DNA from: Physcomitrium patens
Lineage: Eukaryota > Streptophyta > Bryopsida > Funariales > Funariaceae
Assembly (NCBI RefSeq): GCF_000002425.4
Contig: NC_037255.1
Location: forward strand, 3,045,847 to 3,109,846
Direction: 5' to 3'
Length of the DNA stretch: 64,000 nucleotides
Each line of letters starts with the position of its first letter. Within the stretch, counting starts at the first letter, position 1. Below are positions 33,874 to 44,907 of this stretch, in pieces. Below the pieces are notes generated by a model that made no database searches, had not been told where the DNA came from, and was given only the letters and a program-made list of their open reading frames with translations. The position numbers and the translations under genes are program-made.

Positions 33874-34893
33874 TAAGTTGCCCCAAATGGTTGCCATGTG
33901 TAAGTCATCAAATCAATTCACTAGTGGTTTAAAGATAAGAAGATGTATTTAGAGTATTTAGAATTATAATATATGGTGAATAATATAAAAATCTTTACTT
34001 AAATAGAAAATTAGAGAGTTAGTTGTAGAGTTGGAGTCTTAATAAGTCTTGGAAGCAATTATTTTAGTTGCTTTAAGATTTTTATTTATTGTTGAATAGT
34101 GAGCATTGATTATTAAGATCAATATCTATATTGACTTTTTATCTATATATATTACTTATAAAAAAACTACAAATATTAATTGTTAAAAGAAGCATGAGAA
34201 AGAACTTCATGTCTTTTTAATAATTAGTATAGAAAGTAAAATTTATAGTGGATTTAAATTAATTTGATTCCTATAAAAAATCATCAAAGTAAGAAGGTAT
34301 AGCTTCAAATAGATTTTAATATTATAAAAATATTATAAGAATTTTTAGAATTTATTTAGAATATTTTAAGTATTTTTAAAGTAATTTCCAAGACTTTAGT
34401 AAAAATGAATTTTATCACTTTGGGAGCCATTATGAAGAAATGGAGCAAGATTTGAAGGCCATAGAAGATTTCTAAGCTAATTGGATTTTTTAAAATACTA
34501 TGGTGAATTTAAAAATTCAAAATTATGGATTTTATTAGTAGAAAATAGGAGGACCAATAGCTAGTGTAATCCTTGTAAGAAGGGAGGTGCACAAGTCTCA
34601 TATGGATTGTAGCACCTTGAAGGTAGTTAGGAAGATAAGACTTAGGCCTCATGGCCTATCTTAAAGATCTATATATATAACTTGTGAGCCTTGGTGAGGC
34701 TCAAATTCCTGATCTCTTAAGCAAATTATCCTTGAAATAAAAATGATTTACTTAATTTTTTATTTATTTACTTATTATTTTTCAAACCTTCATAACTTAC
34801 TCATAGTAATTCGGATTTATATATTTCTTATACTATTGGAAATATAAAAAAAATTAAATTTCTAAAATTAAATTTTTTACTTTTATCACAAGT
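33874..34893 (+). repeat. Dispersed repeat J (probable LTR), plus copy
   Basis: The inverted match of 2700-3735. It contains gtaagtcatcaaatcaattc, a 'gagttggagtcttaataag' block, and an end with 'taattcggatttatatatttc' and ...ttttatcaca. The F3 fragment follows at once. Ends are approximate. Confidence 0.6.
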
Positions 34894-36457
34894 CTCTTCT
34901 CATAAGAAAGAACCATCAAGTTCCTCAAAAGTCTTTTTAATGAACTTGTGTCCAATATTCCTTAAATCTCTTAAGCTCTTTTCCTTTGATGCTTCTTTCA
35001 TTTATTTTTTAGAATCTTTTGGCAAAAGTCCAGCAACAGATTTTATCTTCTATCTAATATTTTATATTTTGTCTCAATTATAACCTCTAGTGCTTGAAAA
35101 GATTCAATCATATTATAAATTTTTTTTGAATGAATTTATGTAACTTTATTATTATTATCTAATCCAATAGATTCAATCAATTTCAAAGGTTTCTTCAATC
35201 TATTTTTTTCATAAATATCAATAATCTTTTCATTATCTTCTAATATTTCTAATCCAAATAACTCTTTTTCAATAGAAAACAATCCCTTTCCTTCTTTATT
35301 TTCTTTTTAAGTCTTCAATCTTCTTATACATAATAATTTCATTTTCAAAAATGTCAATAAATCTTGCATCAAAGGTACTTACATCTTGTGAGAGTATCTC
35401 TCCTTTTATATTTCTATAATCTTACTTTATAGTGATATTTCTAAAAAATCCTTGAATTATTCAACAATCCTTAGCAATATATTTTCTCTCAATTTGTCTT
35501 CATTCCATTCATGATTTCTAGACATAGTCAAAAACTATATTGCTCTCATCTCATCTTTACTAAAAATTTATGCATAAGCTTAACCATCATCAAATACCTT
35601 TATTTCCATCCAAGTTATAATAATATATGGTTGTCTCAAAATAAGAAGATAAGACGTTCTATCTTGATGAAACAAATTTTGTTCTATTGTAATGTTATTA
35701 ATTCAAATTTTTACATTTGGATAAACACCATATAACTCACGTTGTGTATAATTAGCTACCTATATTTCCCATCCATACTCCATATCAATTAGTCACCTTT
35801 GATTCATGTAAAATTTCTTAAAAATAAGTTTTATCTCCAAACCATGGTCAATCAAAGTAACAACTGGCTCATCTCTATCTCCAACCTTTACTAATGCCTC
35901 TATAGTTGCTTTAGCTCAATACTTTCAAGTATAATGACTTGAAACTTCTCTATCTTTATTACTTTGATCATCAAATATACTCTTTAATTATGACTCCTCT
36001 CCTCATTTGCTGATTATTCACAAAAATTATTAATTTTATTATCTTCATCTTTATATATACATGCATCAATAGCCTGATTTAATAAAATTTCTTCCATTAA
36101 TTGTCTCTTTTATTTAATATTTTTAATAATGAAATCATAGAATTTTTTCTTGGCAATTTCCAAAATCTCCTTCAATGTAAATTCAACCTTAGTATTGTGC
36201 ATATGTTCTTCAAGTACTTTCTTTAAATTTGTTTCCATTTTAATGTCAAAGAATAATTTGTAAGTTATCAATTTATCTTTATTTTTTCTCTCCTTTACTT
36301 TTTCTTGTTATATTATTGAAATATCTTTTGTAGACAATTCTTGCAAAGCTGGTTCATGAACCTTATCTCTTTGAATTTGCCTCTTGGAAGAATTTTCTTC
36401 TCTTTTATCATTAAAATTTCTTCTCTTCTTTTCTTCCATTAGCTTCCCATGGCATCT

Positions 36458-36743
36458 TGTTGAGAAAAGAACTCTTTAAGTAGTTGCTAATGGTCAATAG
36501 AGTACAAGTGTTGTTAAGGATATCCCATAAGGTAGGGTGCTGGTCTATAGTACATTAGAGTACAAGGGGAGGGCTGGTCCTAGGAGATATCCTATATAGA
36601 TTGTAGCACTTGGTACCTTGGTACTAGTATATAAGGAAAGGGTTGGCATGGGAAGAATTATCTCATACCACACTCTATTTGTTATAGTGCAACCTTGCTG
36701 GTCCTAACTTACTTGTGTGGAGTATGCTTTCTATGTTTCAATA
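36458..36743 (+). mobile_element. 5' LTR of the Copia element
   Basis: It starts TGTTGAGAAAAG and ends TTTCAATA. The end is fixed by the CATCT duplication seen after the 3' copy, giving the non-canonical termini TG...TA. Confidence 0.93.
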
Positions 36744-36757
36744 GGTTATGGGCCCAC
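36744..36757 (+). promoter_or_regulatory. Copia primer binding site, complementary to the anticodon arm of initiator tRNA-Met
   Basis: GGTTATGGGCCCAC begins right after the LTR. It is the exact complement of GTGGGCCCATAACC in the anticodon stem-loop of plant initiator tRNA-Met, not of the tRNA 3' end (TGGTATCAGAGC). Priming by a half-tRNA of this kind is known for Drosophila copia and yeast Ty5. Confidence 0.88.
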
Positions 36758-37172
36758 ATTCTCTTACCAAGTAAGTTGTTCTTGTATTTTATTTTCTTTG
36801 TTGCTTGTTTGGTGGTTGAGATCTTATGGTATAGTATTACTAGTGTTTTTTTGAAGTCATTACTCCTGGATTTGTGAGTGTATGAGGTTAGTGCAAGACC
36901 TTGATAGTGTCTTTGCTGAAGTAACACTAGTATTTGAGAGTTTTATGAGAAATTGAGTCATTTTGAGTGAGGTGATGTGAGGGAGATGTTTGAAAGCCAT
37001 AGAATTACATGACATAGCATTTCCCACCATTTAGACGTGATTTGGACTCAAAGTATGCAAAAAGTTGCAAAACAGCGAATTCTGAGTTTGTAGTTCAGCA
37101 ATCTTTGAGTAGTCATATCTTTTGCATTACAACTCCAAATCAAGAGATTTTTGGACCTACTTGTAGCTTGAG

Positions 37173-38987
37173 ATGGCATCTTTTGAGAGTGATAGCTTAA
37201 GAATGGTAGAAAAGTTTAGAGGTGACAACTTTCACCACTGGAAGGCCAAAATGGAGCTACTTTTGGTGTCATTGGATCTTTGGGAGATAGTATGTGAGGA
37301 GGAAGAGGCACCTGGATTAGAGGCAAGCATGAAGGAGCAAAAGGACTTCAAAAGACGAAAAAAGAAGGCTTTTGGCATAATTGCCACCAACTTAGATGAA
37401 ACCAACTTTGCTCATGTCATTTCTTGCAAAGGAGCAGCAGATGCATGGAAGACTCTTTGCAATGTCTATGAGAGTAGGAATCTTTCCAATGTGCTATGGT
37501 CAAGGCAAAAGTTCTTCACCGTGAAGATGGAAGAAGGTGAAGATCTCATGGCTCATGTGAATAAGGTAAAAGTACTTGCAAACCAACTTGCTGTTGTTGA
37601 CAAGCCTTTACTTGAAGAAGATGTTGTGATGACATTGCTCTCAAGCCCTCCGGACTCCTATTCCTCCCTCATTGTGGCATTGGAGTCCATTTCAAGGAAA
37701 GACCTCACTTTGGACTATGTCATGGCAAGACTAGCCCATGAAGTGACCAAAAGAAAGCAAAAGGAGTCTATTCGGGAGCAATCAGCACTATTTACAAGAC
37801 CAAGTAAGGCAAGTGCCCCTTTTCAACATTATCCTCCTAAAACTTGTTACATTTGTGGAAAACCAGGCCATTTTGCTAGAAATTGTTTCAAGGCAAAGAG
37901 AGGAGAAAGAGAGAATGCCAACAATGCTTTTCATGACCATGGAGGTGAAGACTTTGCATTCATGGCAAAACAAACTCCTTCCATGTTTGATATGAGCAAA
38001 TGGATTGTGGATTCCGGATGTACCAAACACATGACTCCATACAAGTGTTCATTTAACACTTATCAACCAATTCAAGCAACCAAGGTTTGGTTAGGTGATA
38101 ATTGTATGGTACAAGCCATTGGAATAGGCACCATTGTAGTGGAGGTGGTGGTGAAGGGCATAAGCAAGAGAATTACTCTCAAGGATGTATTGCATGTGCC
38201 AAAGATGAAGAAGAACCTCCTTTCGGTGAGTAAACTTATAACTCATGGGTACAAAGTGCAATTTAATATGAATGGATGTTTTGTGAGAACCATGGAAGGC
38301 AAAGAAGTAGCAAAAGGGACTAGGAATGGCAATCTCTATATTATCAATTGCAAGAGGATCAATAGAGTGGAGGTTGCTGCCTTTGCTGAATTTCCATCAA
38401 ATGAAGAGAAGATGGGCATTTGGCATCAAAGACTTGGGCATTTGAATGCCAAAAGCATGAAGGGGCTTCAATCCAAGGTAAATGGCATAGACCTTGGCCA
38501 TTCTACCATGAATCTTGCTTGTGAGGGATGCATTCAAGGCAAACAACATAGGACACCATTTCCTAGAGGAGTTGCAACAAGAGCAAACCAATTGCTGGAG
38601 CTTGTGCATTCGGATGTTTGTGGATCCATGAGGACACCATCTATGAGTGGTATTGAAAAGTGGGAGATGTGTCCAAGTGGGAGTAGTGGTGTGTTTGTGG
38701 ACAGATCTTCAATTCCAACAAATAAACAAGAAGATGAAGAAGTGCATTCTCAAAGTGAAGAAGGAAATGAAGTTGCCATGATAGAAGAGCCCAATACTAT
38801 GAAGACTTCAATTCCAGCAAGATACAACAAGGACAATGAAGAGAATGAAGATGAAGAATACCAACAAATGAGTAAGAGAAAGCACTCCATGAGTCATACA
38901 AGGCAGCAAGAGGTGCAAGAAGGTTCATCTTCTTTGCATGAAAGAAGATATCCAACACGTGAGAGAAGACCACAAGGTGAATGGTGA
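37173..38987 (+). CDS. Copia Gag-protease-integrase(start) ORF
   Basis: 604 codons from the Met that opens MASFESDSLRMVEKF. Residues 1-200 are the Copia Gag domain (RGDNFHHWKAKMELLL near 15-30). A CCHC knuckle CYICGKPGHFARNC lies at about 226-239. The protease active site WIVDSGCTKHM is at about 276-286 (D-S-G). The GAG-pre-integrase and zinc region is at about 410-470 (WHQRLGHLNAKSM, CEGCIQGKQ). The integrase core begins (HSDVCGSMRTP near 478) but the text then passes to a hydrophilic acidic tail of the sort that lies between integrase and RT. Family polyproteins are normally about 1300-1400 residues, so this encodes only the structural half: capsid, processing and part of DNA binding. AT-rich codons, well preserved. 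Confidence 0.9.
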   Translation: MASFESDSLRMVEKFRGDNFHHWKAKMELLLVSLDLWEIVCEEEEAPGLEASMKEQKDFKRRKKKAFGIIATNLDETNFAHVISCKGAADAWKTLCNVYESRNLSNVLWSRQKFFTVKMEEGEDLMAHVNKVKVLANQLAVVDKPLLEEDVVMTLLSSPPDSYSSLIVALESISRKDLTLDYVMARLAHEVTKRKQKESIREQSALFTRPSKASAPFQHYPPKTCYICGKPGHFARNCFKAKRGERENANNAFHDHGGEDFAFMAKQTPSMFDMSKWIVDSGCTKHMTPYKCSFNTYQPIQATKVWLGDNCMVQAIGIGTIVVEVVVKGISKRITLKDVLHVPKMKKNLLSVSKLITHGYKVQFNMNGCFVRTMEGKEVAKGTRNGNLYIINCKRINRVEVAAFAEFPSNEEKMGIWHQRLGHLNAKSMKGLQSKVNGIDLGHSTMNLACEGCIQGKQHRTPFPRGVATRANQLLELVHSDVCGSMRTPSMSGIEKWEMCPSGSSGVFVDRSSIPTNKQEDEEVHSQSEEGNEVAMIEEPNTMKTSIPARYNKDNEENEDEEYQQMSKRKHSMSHTRQQEVQEGSSSLHERRYPTRERRPQGEW

Positions 38988-39091
38988 AAGAACCACATCT
39001 TTCCACAACAATTGGATGTAAGTGGGTGCTTAGAACCAAGAGAGATGCAAACGATTGAAGGTCACCAATGGGCTATGTATTCTTTGTTTGA

Positions 39092-39478
39092 GTGGGAGCC
39101 ATATCTTCGAATAGCAATAGACAACCAAAAATTGCAAGGCCCACAATAGGGGCGGAGTATTTGGCAGCAAGTCATAAAGTAATGGAGGCATTTTGGTTGA
39201 GGTTGTTATTGGAAGATATTGGACTTGTGAAATTGGAGGCTACTCCATTGAAGTGTGACAATCAAGGATGTCTTGCTTTTGCAAAGAATCCAAAGCATCA
39301 TGCAAGAACTAAGTACATTGATATTCAGCATCATTTCATAAGAGAGAAGATAGAGATGGAGGTTATTGATATGATGTATTGTGAAACCAAAGACATGTTG
39401 GCTGATTTGTTGACAAAAGCCTTAGTTAGAGAAGGACACAACAAGTTGAGTAAGGCATTAGGATTGATAGCTAATTGA
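39092..39478 (+). CDS. Copia RNase H C-terminal part
   Basis: 128 codons with GAEYLAASHKVMEAFWLRLL, CDNQGCLAFAKNP and HARTKYIDIQHHFIREKI. These are the usual end of Copia RNase H (catalytic D in CDNQ, then HxRTKHID-type motif), finishing LADLLTKAL before the stop. It stands just upstream of the polypurine tract, as expected. Confidence 0.88.
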   Translation: MGAISSNSNRQPKIARPTIGAEYLAASHKVMEAFWLRLLLEDIGLVKLEATPLKCDNQGCLAFAKNPKHHARTKYIDIQHHFIREKIEMEVIDMMYCETKDMLADLLTKALVREGHNKLSKALGLIAN

Positions 39479-39485
39479 CCAATAG

Positions 39486-39496
39486 CAAAGTGGGAG
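39486..39496 (+). promoter_or_regulatory. Copia polypurine tract
   Basis: CAAAGTGGGAG directly before the 3' LTR; AAGTGGGAG is the common form in plant Copia elements. Confidence 0.88.
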
Positions 39497-39782
39497 TGTT
39501 GAGAAAAGAACTCTTTAAGTAGTTGCTAATGGTCAATAGAGTACAAGTGTTGTTAAGGATATCCCATAAGGTAGGGTGCTGGTCTATAGTACATTAGAGT
39601 ACAAGGGGAGGGCTGGTCCTAGGAGATATCCCATATGGATTGTAGCACTTGGTACCTTGGTACTAGTATATAAGGAAAGGGTTGGCATGGGAAGAATTAT
39701 CTCATACCACACTTTATTTGTTATAGTGCAACCTTGCTGGTCCTAACTTACTTGTGTGGAGTATGCTTTCTATGTTTCAATA
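39497..39782 (+). mobile_element. 3' LTR of the Copia element
   Basis: 286 bases, about 99 percent identical to the 5' LTR, followed by CATCT. Confidence 0.95.
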
Positions 39783-40220
39783 CATCTTCTCTTTTTGTAT
39801 TAAAGAAATGACAAAAGATCAAAATCCACTTGGTTAAACATTTTCAATAAAATTTTGTTTGCCATCATTATCTACCCTAGTTTCATAACTTTCATCTTCT
39901 ATTGCTGCAATCTCATCTATTGCAAAATAATCCTTAACTAATACTTTTATACCTCCTTTACCAAAATTATTTTGGAAAAGATCACTAATATCCTTCAATG
40001 CAATTTTTCCATCTTTCCAATAAACAATGCTTTGTAGCACCATTTTATTGGATTTTTTATAATCTTTTTGATAATAAGAATCATCATCACACCAAATATA
40101 TCTTTGCATATATCTTTATTTAAAAGTAGTCTTTGAATTTGTTATAGAAGTCTTCTCCTCAAGCCTTGTAAGTTTGATTTGAAGATCTTGCATTCTATGT
40201 ACAATCTTCTCAAGTTTCAT

Positions 40221-42015
40221 TGTTAAAATACGTGAAGTCTTGCTTGAGAATGCTCCGCGCACATGGCTATGGAAGATAGAATGGAAATTATAACAACAAA
40301 ATCCTAATTTTAATAGAATACTAACAATGCTAAACAAGCTTTAATCAAATTCAAAAAAACCTTAAAAGAATTACAAATAAATAATAAGAAATCTTAAAGA
40401 AATATTAGAATGATCACAAATATATTTCAAATAAATCTCAATCCAATTTTAATTTAATTTTAGTTAAAACTCTATTGGATTTTATTCAAACTTTAGACCA
40501 AAAACTAACTAAATCTTAAACTGTAATCAAATCCTACAAAAATCCTAAATCCTAAATCAACTCTCAACTAAATCTTAATCTTAAATCAAATCCTAACCAA
40601 ATGCTAAATCCTAAAATCCTAGAATCTAAATCGTAATCCTAAATCAAGCCTTAACCAAATCCTAAATCCTAAATCAAAACCTAAACCAAATCCTAATCAA
40701 ATCCTAAATCCTAAATCAAATCCTAACCAAATCCTAACCAAATTTTAAATCCTAAATCAAATCCTAAATCCTAAATCAAATCCTAACCAAATCCTAACCA
40801 AACTTTAAATCCTAAATCAAATCCTAAATCCTACATCAAATTCTAAATTCTAAATTAAATCCTAAATCCTAAATCCTAAACCAAATCCTAATCAAATCCT
40901 AATCCTAAGTCAAATCCTAACCAAATCCTAATCCTAAATCCAATCTTAACCAAATCCTAAACACTAAACCAAATTCTAGTAATTCCTATAATAGATTTAA
41001 ACCTCAATAACTAATGAATGAACCATTGAACTTAATTCAGAATTTGTAAAATTTTTAACAATTAAATTGAAAACAAGTAAAAAAAATTTGAAAAAGATCA
41101 AAATTAACAAATAGACAATAACCTCAAAAACGTACTCGGGTATTGGCTGGCCCCCTTCTCTGACCTTGATGCCAATCTCTCAAAGCCAATTTCTCTCTTT
41201 TTCACTATTCGATTGATTTTAAAATTTTTATATACATAGAAAAATAATTCTACTATCTTCATCTATAAATTTTACTCCAATCCAATTAGTAGATTGCAAG
41301 AAATCTTAAAAATCCTTATTAGACCTAAAATTCTATTTTTTGAGACCTTGATCCACTTAAACTTCAATAACCCTCAATTCAACCATTAGATCAAGCTAAA
41401 ATTTACAACACATATTAAGCACAACTATAAACATTAACTTACAAAATTTCATCTAAAGATTTATTATAAAACTTTTGAAATCACCTAAAATATCAATTCT
41501 ATTTTATTTCACAAAATCTAAGTCATCCATAAACAAAATTGACTTTGTAAAGCTCTTACAAAGTTATTACATATCCAAATCACACAAAAATAATGCTCAT
41601 AGAAACCTTATCTAATATGCTATCAAAACTATTCTTCGATTTGCAAAAAAAAACCTAGAATTACTGAAGGTGCTTGATTTTGTGCCTCACTATCTGATTT
41701 CAACCCAAGTTGATAACCGGCCCTCTTTGGATATCAAATTTTATTTTTTTGACTTAATTTTTATTAAAATAAATTCTTAACTTCTTCTTATAAATGCTCA
41801 TATTCTTTATTTTTCTAATCTACTTTATTTTGACTTATTTATGGTCCAACAAAGTAAGTAGAAGTCACTTTTCTAAAAAAGTAGCATCTTTTATAAAAGT
41901 TTTACTACCTTCTTATCTTTTATCTTTACTTTCTTATTTTATCTTTTAACTTGGCTCTTCTATAATAACATCTATATTATTATCTTTCACCATATAGTTG
42001 TATTACAATACGACA
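40221..42015 (-). mobile_element. Solo LTR of family F, tandem-array subtype
   Basis: It starts TGTTAAAATACGTG, comparable to TGTCATATTACGTG at 22756, and ends GTATTACAATACGACA. F3 gag is interrupted exactly here: 40220 and 42016 are adjacent in the F gag alignment. The flanks TCAT / CCAT could be a 4-base duplication with one C/T difference. The tandem array is at 40420-40980. No primer site or internal region belongs to it, so it is a solo LTR. Confidence 0.88.
40420..40980. repeat. Telomere-like tandem array in the solo F LTR
   Basis: Repeats of AAATCCTAAATC and AAATCCTAACC with about 6- and 12-base periods, cleaner here than at 184-770. It resembles, but is not, CCCTAAA telomere repeat. 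At the matching place the gag-carrying F LTRs have a T-rich low-complexity tract instead (45120-45205, 58545-58640). Confidence 0.88.
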
Positions 42016-42370
42016 CCATATCTTTTTTTTTTTGGTGTAGTGAGTATTGGTTGGATAATGGGTATAATCAATCGTGTAATAAGCATAGGAGTCTTTAATA
42101 CTTATACTACTCTTTGAGCACCAATTCTATTCTTTCTCTTTTTTCTTTTGGCAAACAATCCAATAGCAACTTCAACACCCTTCTTCTTTGTTGTTAATCC
42201 TTCATCTTCTTATTGTCTTCAAAAAATAATTCAACCTTATTTGGTCTCAATGTTAATTTTTCTATTTTAGATAATTGAAAAAATATCTTTTAATTTTTTT
42301 TTAATAATTTTGTAGCTTGTATATTATTGTTAGGTTGTTTAATCCATTTTAAGAATGATTTCTTCATAAC

Positions 42371-43143
42371 TGTTGTTCTCGTTGTATTCAAGCTTCAATA
42401 TACCAAAGCAATTGAACTAAAAGAGGAGGGTTCAAATACAAAAAAAGACTAGTTATATGAATTGAGTCTGTTAGTGTCACAATTGACTATACTCTAGCTA
42501 TGTGAAATCAATTATCAAACTACAAAACACCAAAGCTTACTACTTCTGACTTAATTTAACAAATAATCCATTTTGTGACTATCAATTCAATAATACTTCC
42601 ATATTCTTATCAGTTCATCTTCCACTTACTCTCTTTGCGATTTATATATATTCAATTATTGATCTCTAACTTACTTATTATATTCAATTTTTCAATTTAT
42701 TATACAGAATTCAATATCTTCACTTAATACAACATAATTCAATAATCTCAATTCTCAAGGTCATAGATTTTCTCCAAAATGGTCAGTCTAAAGTCATATT
42801 CCATAATATTCTAATCACAGTTTCAATAATACTTCTGTCAATCACAATTCTTCATGAGCAAATAATAAAAATAAAGAAAATAAAGAGGTAGCACCAAGCT
42901 TATCCTGGCTTATGACTCTCACAATTTGGCCTCAATCTCTCTTTTCTCAACCTCTTTATCCTACCAAAAAATAGACCGTCGGCCAGCAGATTCCAAAGGT
43001 TATGATCCTATGAATTCTTAACTATTTATTCCATTAACAACCTATTGTTACCAACTAAACTACCTAACCATAAGTCTAATTTTCAAGGTTATCAATAACC
43101 AACCAATAACTTATCACAAAATTTATTTACATATTCTATATAG
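42371..43143 (-). mobile_element. C3: LTR of family C, minus
   Basis: It reads, in reverse, like the C1 LTR, including the part matching 'aagcttggtgctacctc' (42890-42910). Its minus start near 43143 (TATAGAATATG) is preceded by the same link as in C1 ('gaagatgctgcacaaattagg' in reverse), so it is a 3' LTR. It lies at the edge of F3 gag. Confidence 0.8.
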
Positions 43144-43565
43144 CCCTACTCCTAATTTGTGCAGCATCTTCGCAAATATTATTTAGCCTCAATTTATAAA
43201 GACATAGCACCGTTGGCTTCTACAGTCAATGTCGTTAGCTTACAACCCTTTGAATTGGTGACCTTCTCCTCTGCTCCATCTTCATCTTTTGCCTCGGTGT
43301 TCAAGGATTCTCCATCCAAATGCATCGTTAGATCTTCATTCAACAAATCCAATTCCTGTACCTAAGCCTCCAATTTTAAGATTTGGGCATCACGGAGTTT
43401 CAACTAATGCTGCTGCTAACTCATCCATTTTAGAACATCTTCAATTGACACTTGTAAGTGGCTTCTTATTGTTAATACTTACCAAGAACTACTATTTTCG
43501 AATACACAAGAAACATAAGAAAATGGTACTCCAACTAACCCAAAATAATACCACAAAATGACTTT
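43144..43565 (-). pseudogene. C3 coiled-coil coding remnant
   Basis: Minus-strand text such as KLRDAQILKLEA and QELDLLNEDL matches the style and position of the coiled-coil region before the 3' LTR in C1 and C0. A fossil; its upstream continuation is not visible because RT of K follows. Confidence 0.55.
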
Positions 43566-44907
43566 AATTGATGCCCCACTCCTATTCTTTTACTACTTGG
43601 AGATAATGATAACATGTTACCCATACTGTCCGTGAAAGGAAACGAAAAGTAATCTTTCTAAGTAGCCACATTAAATTTTCAAAAATCCTGACATATTTGG
43701 ATTTTTTATGTTCTTTTTTGGCACTATCATGATTGGAGAAATCCACTCACTATTCAATACTAAAAATCAAGTGTAAGAAGCTTCTCCAATTCCTCCTTTA
43801 CCATGAGGGAACATTTAGGATTAAGGCCATGTTGCCTTTGCCGTACTGATTTAGCATTCTCCTCTAAAATGATATGATGCTCACAAACTTCAGTTGGAAT
43901 TCCTTTTAGATCATCATAAGTCCAAGCAAAAGGTGATTTATGATGTAAGAAAAATTTTGTCCAATAGTTCAACTCCTATTCCTTAATACCTTTCTAGACC
44001 TTAATTGTCCGAGGCTCTGTTATGGTCGCCAAGTTAATACTTTGACATAAAGGTGTAGCGGTGATATTCGGTTTCAACCTCTGCACTGGTTTAAAATCAG
44101 TTGGTAAGTCTGACATGTGCAAAGTACTGAATCCTTTGTCCAAGGCACTAACATAGTGCACATCATACTTGGTCATTCAATCAATAGTAACAGAATTAGA
44201 GTTTTCCAAGTCCATCGAGTATATCATATATTCCCTCGGACCTCCACATTAGTACACTACTCTAAAGTATTGGATTGCTTCTATGGATGCCTCCGTAATC
44301 GGTGCTACTGCATCATCATCAGAGTTAAGTTCATCATCCGATGTCAATTTAGATGCTGGAAATTGAGACTCCCTGTGATAGTATAATAGGTACATTTGTA
44401 ATACCATTATATCTCCGTTCTTGCTAATTGTCAAAGCACTACGACTCCAATTGTTCTTGGCCTTTGTTTGATAGAGCAAGGATTGTCTCAATAAAATTGG
44501 ATACAATAAAGTCGAACATTGTAACCAAAAGATGATATAGTCGATTTCATATGTAATACCGACAAATATAGTTTGAACACTCCATAAAATATCCATTGGT
44601 TTAACCCGACTATGATCTGCCATCCGTAATATCAATGTTGTGAGTACTAAGTATTCCAAATCTAAAGCATCCATTGTATCAGCGTTCATTAAATTGATGT
44701 TGGAACCACCATCCACTTGAACACTCAAGATCATAACACCATCAATCAAAACATCGATGGTTGGTGCACCTGGATTAGGGTTCAAACTAACTTCACAAAC
44801 TTCCTTATTGCAATGTCTATGTCGTATGAACAATGAATTCAATGAAGAACAATACTCTTGTGCGACTGCTAGAAGTTCCTTCATAAAAATAGAAGGTTCA
44901 ATAGCAT
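43566..44907 (-). pseudogene. K: protease and RT start of a Tat-like Ty3 element
   Basis: From high to low: a protease domain (44884-44249) with a retropepsin site QVDGGSNINLMNADTMDAL and a preceding CEVSLNPNPGAP; then an RT-leader (FAWTYDDLKGIP ... CEHHIILEENAKSVRQRQ, 43972-43760); then RT start (WISPIMIVPKKN, and further PFTDS). This matches the Ogre/Tat/Athila branch and differs from both F and G. It may be the pol of the C family, since a C-type 3' end (C3) follows on the same strand, but the junction is not proven. Broken, with several breaks. Confidence 0.7.

Larger units (their letters stand above)
36458..39782 (+). mobile_element. Small Copia (Ty1) element, structurally complete at both ends but non-autonomous
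   Basis: LTRs of 286 bases each (36458-36743 and 39497-39782) differ at only about 3 positions, all C/T or G/A. Perfect duplications CATCT flank it at 36453-36457 and 39783-39787. It has a primer site directly after the 5' LTR and a polypurine tract before the 3' LTR. Parts seen: gag with CCHC knuckle, protease, the integrase start, and the RNase H end; no reverse transcriptase core. The near-identical LTRs mean it moved recently, so a related complete Copia must supply RT and integrase. It sits in the gag of F3. Confidence 0.95.
34894..42370 (-). mobile_element. F3: F-family internal fragment (RT start, protease, gag), split by three later insertions
   Basis: Three pieces align in order with the F element: 34894-36452 (with 54900-56900: RT start, protease, gag), 39788-40220 (with about 57090-57460, gag) and 42016-42370 (with about 57470-57850, gag). 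The gaps are the Copia element, a solo F LTR and, at the right edge, a C-family LTR. The peptides of the second piece (MQRYIWCDDDSYYQ...) parallel the gag of F. An old, broken copy. Confidence 0.8.

Noticed and set aside
36695-36927. Short frames on both strands at the Copia 5' end
   Set aside because: They cover LTR and leader, show no domain and have no counterpart before the 3' LTR end.
44117-44386. Plus-strand frame of 89 codons
   Set aside because: Antisense of the K protease.
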